Of a stretch of 17,109 nucleotides of DNA, positions 12,809 through 17,109 are shown piece by piece (within the stretch, counting starts at the first letter, position 1; each line of letters opens with the position of its first letter). A program made the translations under genes and the position numbers. The stretch is taken from NCBI GenBank assembly GCA_946222885.1, contig CAMIAK010000023.1, forward strand, positions 1 to 17,109, in the 5' to 3' direction. A model generated the notes under the pieces. It had not been told where the DNA came from, made no database searches, and saw only the letters and a program-made list of their open reading frames with translations. Source of the stretch: an uncultured Nesterenkonia sp. GTDB taxonomy: Bacteria > Actinomycetota > Actinomycetes > Actinomycetales > Micrococcaceae.

Positions 12809-14773
12809 TCAGCCGGTCCGCTGGAAGACCCGGATGATCGCGCGCAGGGCCAGCACGGTCCCGCCGAAGGCGAAGGCCGCCCCCACGATGTCGTAGAGGC
12901 TGAGCGCGCCGATGACGGCCTGCCCGGTCTCTGCGGTGAGCAGCATGGCTGCGACGATCAGTGCCGCCACTGAGACCGCTGCGCTGATCGCGTCATCGAC
13001 CAGGCCGCGCACCCAGCCTCGGTCGGAGTCGTCGGCGAAGGGCCGGGCATCGATGGTCAGCCGCCCCTCGGCCAGGGCGGAGCTGATCTCCTCCACGCGC
13101 ATCGGCATCCGCCGTGCGATCGCGGTGGAGATCGCCGAGCTGCCCAGGGCCTGGGAGGCCAGCCGTCCCGGGGAGTTGAGCCGGCGCAGCAGAGTGCCCA
13201 TCCGTGTCTTGGCCGCCTCCAGCAGGGACATCCGGGGGTCCAGCAGGAGCAGAGAGGACTCCACCGCCGCCAGGCTGCGGAAGGCGGCGGTGATCCCTGC
13301 GGGGATGCCGACGCCGTACTCCCGGGCCAGGTCGAAGAGCCGGGCGAACAGGGCGCCGTCGAGCTGCTGGCGCCCCTGGACCAAGGCGATCTCCCGCCCG
13401 ATGGCGCGCTGCAGCCGGGTGTGGTCCACGGTGTCCGGCACGTCGAAGGCCAGTACGAAGGCGTTGGTCGCGGTGACGGCGTCGTCGTGCACGATCCCGT
13501 AGAGGAGCGTGGCCAGCACCTGCCGGGCCTCGGAGTCCAGCACCCCGATGGAGCCGAAGTCCAGCAGCCCCATGCGCCCCTCGTCCAGGAGCATGATGTT
13601 GCCCGGGTGAAGGTCCGAGTGGAAGACGCCCTTGACGAAGATCCCCTCGATGAGCGCGGTCACCAGGTCATCGGCGAGCTGTTCGCGGGTCTTCCGGTCC
13701 AGCCGGGAGATGCGGGGGCCGGCCTCGGAGAGCGGGACGCCGTCGAGCCTGCTGGCCACCAGCACCCGGGAGGTGGTGAGCTCAGGGAAGACCTGTGGGG
13801 TGCTGATGGTGTGCAGATCCTCCAGGGCGGCTTCGAGGGCCCGGGTGTTGCTCAGCTCCTGGCGGTAGTCCAGCTCCTGCCGGACCGTCTCCATGAGCTC
13901 GTCGACCACGGAGACCAGGGACATCCTCTGCGCCCAGCGGAAACGCTCCTCCGCCAGCGATGCTGCCTGGTGGAGGACGTCGATGTCATCGCGGACCTGG
14001 GAGCGGGCGGCCGGGCGCTGGACCTTCACCACCACGCGTTCTCCCTGGTGGGTGGTCGCCTGATGGACCTGGGCCACCGACGCCGCGGCCAGGGGCTCCT
14101 CGGAGAAGCTGCGGAAGAGCGTGTCCGGGTCGGCGCCGAGCTCCCGGCGGATGATCTCGCGCACCGTCTGGGCCGGGATGGGCGCCGCGTGGGTCTGCAG
14201 CTCAGCGAGGGAGCGGGTGATGTTCTCCGGGAGCAGGTCCTGCCGGGTGGCCAGCAGCTGGCCGAGTTTGACGAAGGTGACCCCGGAACGGTTGATCGCA
14301 GTCACCAGGGCTTCGCCGAACTCCTGGTGGGCGGGACCGACCCGGAGCACGCGGGTCAGCCCGGAGGAGGACATGATCTTGCCCAGCTGGGCGAGGCGGC
14401 GGGCCCGCCGGAGCCGGTCGTAGGCGCCGCGGATCATATGCGGCAGGGAGGGTATGGACGCCGTGGGGGCCACTGCCTCCAGGACCACCAGCACCAGCAC
14501 AGTGGCCACATGAAGCCACAGCAGGGTCATCAGGCCGGTGATGACCAGCACCGGCGCGGAGTCGGTGAGGGAACCATCGGCATCGATGAGTCCCATCGGG
14601 CGGCCGAAGAGCAGGCTGAGCGGCCAGAGGCTCAGCACGGCGAGCAGGGAGGAGAGGAGCGTCCGGATCAGGTGCACGCGGGTGCCGAGGACGCGCCGGG
14701 TGGACAGGGCCAGGCCGCAGGTGACCAGCACTGCGGCGATGATCAGCGCGATCACCAGAGTCGTCTGGGTCAT
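12809..14773 (-). CDS. ABC1/UbiB/AarF-family protein kinase-like membrane protein
   Basis: This 654-residue protein has a UbiB-type kinase-like domain between membrane segments. N-terminal hydrophobic helices lie at about 5-25, 38-57 and 74-100. The ABC1 domain carries KLGQ (169-172) with ATRQDLLP after it, the Ala-rich AAAS loop (229-232) followed by VAQVH, ATP-binding Lys250, ELDYRQE (from 300), the catalytic HSDLHPGN (385-392) and DFG (405-407). Two hydrophobic C-terminal segments lie at about 595-650. UbiB-family members support quinone or lipid metabolism, possibly by ATPase-driven lipid extraction. Actinobacteria use menaquinone, so the exact substrate is unknown. GGAGGGAG upstream supports the ATG. 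The hydrolase gene on the same strand lies just upstream. Confidence 0.88.
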   Translation of the reverse strand: MTQTTLVIALIIAAVLVTCGLALSTRRVLGTRVHLIRTLLSSLLAVLSLWPLSLLFGRPMGLIDADGSLTDSAPVLVITGLMTLLWLHVATVLVLVVLEAVAPTASIPSLPHMIRGAYDRLRRARRLAQLGKIMSSSGLTRVLRVGPAHQEFGEALVTAINRSGVTFVKLGQLLATRQDLLPENITRSLAELQTHAAPIPAQTVREIIRRELGADPDTLFRSFSEEPLAAASVAQVHQATTHQGERVVVKVQRPAARSQVRDDIDVLHQAASLAEERFRWAQRMSLVSVVDELMETVRQELDYRQELSNTRALEAALEDLHTISTPQVFPELTTSRVLVASRLDGVPLSEAGPRISRLDRKTREQLADDLVTALIEGIFVKGVFHSDLHPGNIMLLDEGRMGLLDFGSIGVLDSEARQVLATLLYGIVHDDAVTATNAFVLAFDVPDTVDHTRLQRAIGREIALVQGRQQLDGALFARLFDLAREYGVGIPAGITAAFRSLAAVESSLLLLDPRMSLLEAAKTRMGTLLRRLNSPGRLASQALGSSAISTAIARRMPMRVEEISSALAEGRLTIDARPFADDSDRGWVRGLVDDAISAAVSVAALIVAAMLLTAETGQAVIGALSLYDIVGAAFAFGGTVLALRAIIRVFQRTG

Positions 14774-14780
14774 GGCAGCT

Positions 14781-14799
14781 CCCTCCTGCTCCCAACATA
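14781..14799 (-). promoter_or_regulatory. Ribosome binding site and -10 candidate of the UbiB-like gene
   Basis: On the minus strand the 45-base gap between the hydrolase stop and this ATG holds TATGTT (14794-14799), a plausible -10 element, followed by GGAGGGAG five bases before the ATG at 14773. The -35 region (CTGATC, overlapping the hydrolase stop) matches poorly. The ribosome binding site is firm; a separate promoter is possible but unproven, and readthrough from the hydrolase gene is equally likely. Confidence 0.35.
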
Positions 14800-14818
14800 C
14801 AGGGGAGGTGCAGGCGGA

Positions 14819-15460
14819 TCAGTCCTGGTGAGGGCCGTATGACAGCTGGGCGATCTGATCTGCCAGCTGCCCGGGCACCGACTTGTTGGTCTCGTGGCCG
14901 CCGCCGCGCAGCTGAACCGCTCTGCTGCGCGGCGTGCGGTACAGGATGTCCTGGGCGGGCCGACGGTGCGGCCGGTCCAGACTCCCGACGACGACCACGA
15001 CCTCGCCGCGGACACGGGGCAGCTCCTCCCGCAGGTCGAGGGTGGCATAGAGGTCGGTGAGGCTGCGGACCTTTCTGGGATCGAAGCGCCGTCCGCTGCG
15101 CAGCTGCATGAACCACCGGACCGGCGTCGGGACCCGGCGGAGCAGGCGGCCGGGCCACTGCGCGGGTTTGACCTGCGCCCCGGCGAGCACGTAGCTGCGC
15201 CGCGGGTGCGGGAAGTCGATGGCATGGCGCAGCGCCACCACTGCGCCGTAGGAGAGTCCGCAGATGACGGCGTCGGGCTCGGCGATGCGTTCCTCGAGCT
15301 CCTGTGCGGCGCGCAGCAGAGAGACCTCATCCCCGCGGAAGCCGAGGGAGAGCACATCGATGTGTTCGCACGCGACGCCGGCGGGCAGGCGCGCGACGAC
15401 CCGGTCCCAGTCCCGGGTGTCCTGGGCCAGACCTTGGAGCAGGTAGACGCGTCGTGTCAT
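14819..15460 (-). CDS. Alpha/beta hydrolase family protein
   Basis: This 213-residue cytoplasmic protein has alpha/beta hydrolase features: VYLLQGLAQDTRDW at the N-terminus (oxyanion region), the nucleophile elbow GLSYG with Ser70, an acidic residue Asp162 in VVVVGSLDRPH, and His189 in GGGHETNKSVPGQL. This gives a complete Ser-Asp-His triad. It lacks a signal peptide. I start it at the ATG at 15460, with AGAGAGG nine bases before it; an upstream ATG at 15487 in the same frame has no such site. Substrate is unknown. It lies 45 bases upstream of the UbiB-like gene on the same strand, so the two may be cotranscribed. Confidence 0.82.
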   Translation of the reverse strand: MTRRVYLLQGLAQDTRDWDRVVARLPAGVACEHIDVLSLGFRGDEVSLLRAAQELEERIAEPDAVICGLSYGAVVALRHAIDFPHPRRSYVLAGAQVKPAQWPGRLLRRVPTPVRWFMQLRSGRRFDPRKVRSLTDLYATLDLREELPRVRGEVVVVVGSLDRPHRRPAQDILYRTPRSRAVQLRGGGHETNKSVPGQLADQIAQLSYGPHQD

Positions 15461-15662
15461 CGCTGGAGACCTCTCTGCATAGTCCACTGGTGGTATCAGA
15501 ACATCGTGCCTCCAGCAGAGAAGACAGTGTCCTGGTGGGATGTCTGAGGTCGTACTGCCGGTCCATGGTAAAGAAACGGGGCTGTCACAGAGCGACAGGT
15601 TCGGTCAGTGCGCCCGTTTCCACGTCTTACGTGTGAGAGGGCGAAATCCCACGTCAGAGACA

Positions 15663-15714
15663 TTTCCGGAGAAAATTCCGGATTCGGACGGAAAGTTCGG
15701 AGGAGTTTTCCGGA
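15663..15714 (+). repeat. Cluster of TTCCGGA / TTCGGA direct repeats
   Basis: TTCCGGA occurs at 15664-15670, 15676-15682 and 15708-15714, and the shorter TTCGGA at 15683-15688 and 15696-15701, all within 51 bases. The core TCCGGA is itself a palindrome, so each copy can be read on both strands. The cluster lies about 80-130 bases upstream of the XRE gene. A related TCCGGATTTTCCGGG occurs after that gene (16746-16760). Multiple closely spaced copies suggest protein binding sites, but no specific regulator can be named. Confidence 0.55.
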
Positions 15715-15762
15715 TCCAGTGACTGCTCGCAGAACACTCAGCTGGCGTCCAGTTGGCAAGAT

Positions 15763-15776
15763 GGTGAGTCATCACC
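15763..15776. promoter_or_regulatory. Palindrome upstream of the XRE gene, possible autoregulatory operator
   Basis: GGTGA-GTCA-TCACC is an inverted repeat with perfect five-base arms, ending 17 bases before the ATG of the XRE gene and just upstream of its ribosome binding site CGGAGGAAAG. HTH-XRE proteins often bind short palindromes near their own promoters, so self-regulation is plausible. Short arms like these also occur by chance. Confidence 0.33.
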
Positions 15777-15793
15777 CGCTCCACGGAGGAAAG

Positions 15794-16729
15794 ATGCCCA
15801 TGGACCGTCCGGAACAGCCTGAAGGCTTCCACCACCATGAAGAGCCGAAGGACTCGGCACAGCAGTTCGCCGCAGATCTCCGAGACCTGCGAGCTGTGGC
15901 GGGGAATCCTACCCTCGCCACGCTGAGCAGGCGCAGCGGTGTCTCTCGGTCGGTGCTCTCCGACGCCCTCCGCGGGGCGAGGCTGCCCACTCAGAACACC
16001 ACTCAGAAGCTGGTCGAGGCGCTGGGAGGGGACTCCACGGTCTGGCTGGAGCGCCGGCATGCGCTCGACCCCCGGGCTTCCAAGCATGAGCTGATCCTCG
16101 AGCAGGAGGGGGAGAGCGCGTCCGCCTCAGGGAGCCCCGCGCCCGCGACGGGATTCTCCACGGGGAGGCTGGTGCTCGTGGTCGCCGCCGCGGCCCTGGT
16201 GGCTACCCTGCTGGGAAATCTTGCGTGGGACTCCATCTTCCGTTCGGCGCCGGCTGAGGCGGAGTCCGCATCCTACGCCGAGGATGAGGAGTTCCGCGGA
16301 GCCGTGGAGCAGGCCATGGAGGACCTGCGCCAGGAGGCGGCGGAAGAGGGCCGCGAGGCGCCGGAGGACGGCGCCGACCCGATGAACTCGGTCTGCCATG
16401 AGGATTCGGTCATCGCGGCCAGCGAGGAGCGGCTGGACGGTGAGGTCCAGGTGCAGATCCTGTGGTCCAACGAGTGCCGGGCGGCCTGGGGGCGCATCAC
16501 CCGGTGGGATGAGCAGTCCAGCGGCAACTCGGTGAGATTCGTGGTCTACCCGCAGAACGAGGGACCGGAGTCAGAACGCATGCAGGAGCGGGAAGCTTTT
16601 GACGTGCAGTCGGTCTACACGCCCATGCTGTTGGAGCCCGAGACCGAGGCCCGGATCTGCGGAGTCGCCTACATCACCCGTGACGATGAAGACGAAGAGA
16701 TCGAGCTGACCCCTCCGATGTGTATCTGA
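15794..16729 (+). CDS. XRE-type HTH, single-TM, DUF2690-like membrane regulator
   Basis: This 311-residue protein has three parts. Residues about 24-90 form a helix-turn-helix domain (FAADLRDLRAVAG, then LATLSRRSGVSRSVLSDALRGARLP). Residues about 125-146 form one transmembrane helix. The rest is predicted to be external: an acidic linker (152-195), then a domain with VCHEDSVIAAS and VQVQILWSNECRAAWGRI, which resembles the DUF2690 domain found on many streptomycete XRE proteins. Four cysteines (201, 228, 289 and 310) lie in the external part and could form two disulphides. GGAGG upstream supports ATG 15794; the frame is open further left but without a start signal. DNA binding with an external sensor is inferred; no ligand is known. 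Confidence 0.8.
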   Translation: MPMDRPEQPEGFHHHEEPKDSAQQFAADLRDLRAVAGNPTLATLSRRSGVSRSVLSDALRGARLPTQNTTQKLVEALGGDSTVWLERRHALDPRASKHELILEQEGESASASGSPAPATGFSTGRLVLVVAAAALVATLLGNLAWDSIFRSAPAEAESASYAEDEEFRGAVEQAMEDLRQEAAEEGREAPEDGADPMNSVCHEDSVIAASEERLDGEVQVQILWSNECRAAWGRITRWDEQSSGNSVRFVVYPQNEGPESERMQEREAFDVQSVYTPMLLEPETEARICGVAYITRDDEDEEIELTPPMCI

Positions 16730-16757
16730 GTCAGCCTCTCGGGCGTCCGGATTTTCC

Positions 16758-16786
16758 GGGTTCGGGCGAATTCGCTCCCGGAACCC
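16758..16786 (+). terminator. Hairpin after the XRE gene, probable terminator
   Basis: GGGTTC (16758-16763) pairs with GAACCC (16781-16786), and the following GGG pairs with CCC (16777-16779) after a single-base bulge, around the palindromic loop GCGAATTCGC. It starts 29 bases after the stop of the XRE gene. There is no T-tract, which is common in high-GC actinobacteria, so it could end transcription weakly or stabilise the 3' end. Confidence 0.5.
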
Positions 16787-16878
16787 CTCTCGCACTCGTA
16801 CTCTGAGGATTGAATCACTCCGGCGTGCTGCTGAAGGGCTCTGAATGGCGCGTCGTCTCGCAACTTGAAAGTAGTTCT

Positions 16879-17064
16879 ATGACTCGTCGCTTTCTTGCAC
16901 CCTGGGTTATCTCTGTGTCCGGAACGCTTATGCTGGCTGGCGCCACCCCCACTCAAGCCATATCTGAACCGCCGGTGTTTCCTGATGATGTGGCGTGCGA
17001 GGAGCCTGATAGCTCGTGGGAGTACTGGACGGGTCGGTATCACGAGAATGGATGCCGGGGCTGA
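16879..17064 (+). CDS. Small predicted secreted peptide with two cysteines (61 aa)
   Basis: I do not recognise this gene. MTRRFLAPWVISVSGTLMLA followed by GATPTQA reads as a Sec signal peptide, with likely cleavage after Ala27. The mature part would be about 34 residues, acidic and aromatic (WEYW and Tyr54), with cysteines at 40 and 59 that could form one disulphide. It ends HENGCRG. The frame is open further left to a TTG, but the ATG at 16879 begins the signal peptide. The ribosome binding site is weak (GAAAG at 16867-16871). Base composition is nearer 55% G+C and codons such as ATA and CTT differ from neighbouring genes. It could be a secreted signal, a bacteriocin-like peptide, or a remnant. 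Confidence 0.5.
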   Translation: MTRRFLAPWVISVSGTLMLAGATPTQAISEPPVFPDDVACEEPDSSWEYWTGRYHENGCRG

Positions 17065-17109
17065 TGCAGGGATAGGTGACAACTGATCTGGCTCGGTTAC
17101 CCCGGGCCT
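17065..17109. other. Right edge, no gene seen
   Basis: These last 45 bases show no start with a ribosome binding site, no long inverted repeat and no tRNA-like sequence. They keep the lower G+C of the preceding small gene. Confidence 0.4.

Larger units (their letters stand above)
15461..15793. other. Divergent 333-base intergenic region
   Basis: This gap separates the leftward hydrolase gene from the rightward XRE gene and must hold both promoters. Open frames across it lack ribosome binding sites and host-like codon use, so I see no gene. It contains an inverted repeat CTGTC/GACAG (15582-15586 and 15594-15598), a cluster of TTCCGGA-type repeats (15663-15714), a TTGGCA that resembles a -35 (15753-15758) without a good -10, and a short palindrome (15763-15776). 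A/T-rich tracts are more frequent than in the flanking genes. Confidence 0.6.

Noticed and set aside
13421..14842. A 473-residue open frame on the plus strand across the UbiB-like gene
   Set aside because: It is antisense to a gene with intact kinase motifs; it is rich in Gly, Gln and Asp as typical of shadows.
15605..16087. A 160-residue open frame on the minus strand over the XRE promoter
   Set aside because: It overlaps the HTH coding region, lacks a ribosome binding site and shows no recognisable domain.
1..17109. tRNA, rRNA, CRISPR array, insertion sequence or replication origin
   Set aside because: Looking on both strands I found no repeat-spacer pattern, no transposase-like protein, no cloverleaf-like sequence and no iteron cluster.

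Overview
The window is high-GC (roughly two thirds G+C), densely packed, with a strong G/C preference at third codon positions, many ATGA or TGATG stop/start overlaps and probable leaderless starts. The gene set (actinobacterial tad pilus genes, prfB-ftsE-ftsX-smpB order, an XRE-DUF2690 membrane protein) points to an actinomycete. A Micrococcaceae-like member of the Micrococcales is my guess; the genus is inference only.

Layout. 3-3723 (+): the 3' part of a Flp/Tad pilus operon: the end of the TadA/CpaF ATPase (partial, with an odd lower-GC left edge), TadB, TadC, a 50-residue pilin-like peptide, two TadE-type minor pilins and a TadG-like protein. 3754-7889 (+): prfB (RF2), ftsE with a C-terminal extension of about 280 residues, ftsX and smpB. 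7925-8368 (-): a disordered protein with a C-terminal membrane anchor, divergent from the next operon. 8528-12767 (+): a Mn-type ABC importer (lipoprotein, ATPase, permease), a DtxR-family regulator with MntR-like metal ligands and two FluC/CrcB fluoride-channel subunits. 12809-15460 (-): an ABC1/UbiB/AarF-type kinase-like membrane protein and an alpha/beta hydrolase. 15461-16729 (+): a repeat-bearing intergenic region and an XRE-TM-DUF2690-like regulator followed by a hairpin. 16879-17064 (+): a small predicted secreted peptide with two cysteines, in lower-GC sequence.

How the genes work together. The tad genes would build a membrane platform and its pilins. FtsE and FtsX form the ABC-like complex that activates cell-wall hydrolysis at division. 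RF2 and SmpB act in translation termination and ribosome rescue. MntR probably represses the importer through a palindrome lying exactly between the -35 and -10 elements of the importer promoter, and also has a likely leaderless promoter of its own. The least explained parts are the composition break at the left edge, the FtsE tail, the coupling of Mn and fluoride genes, and the right-hand block of XRE-DUF2690 gene, TTCCGGA repeats and secreted two-cysteine peptide.
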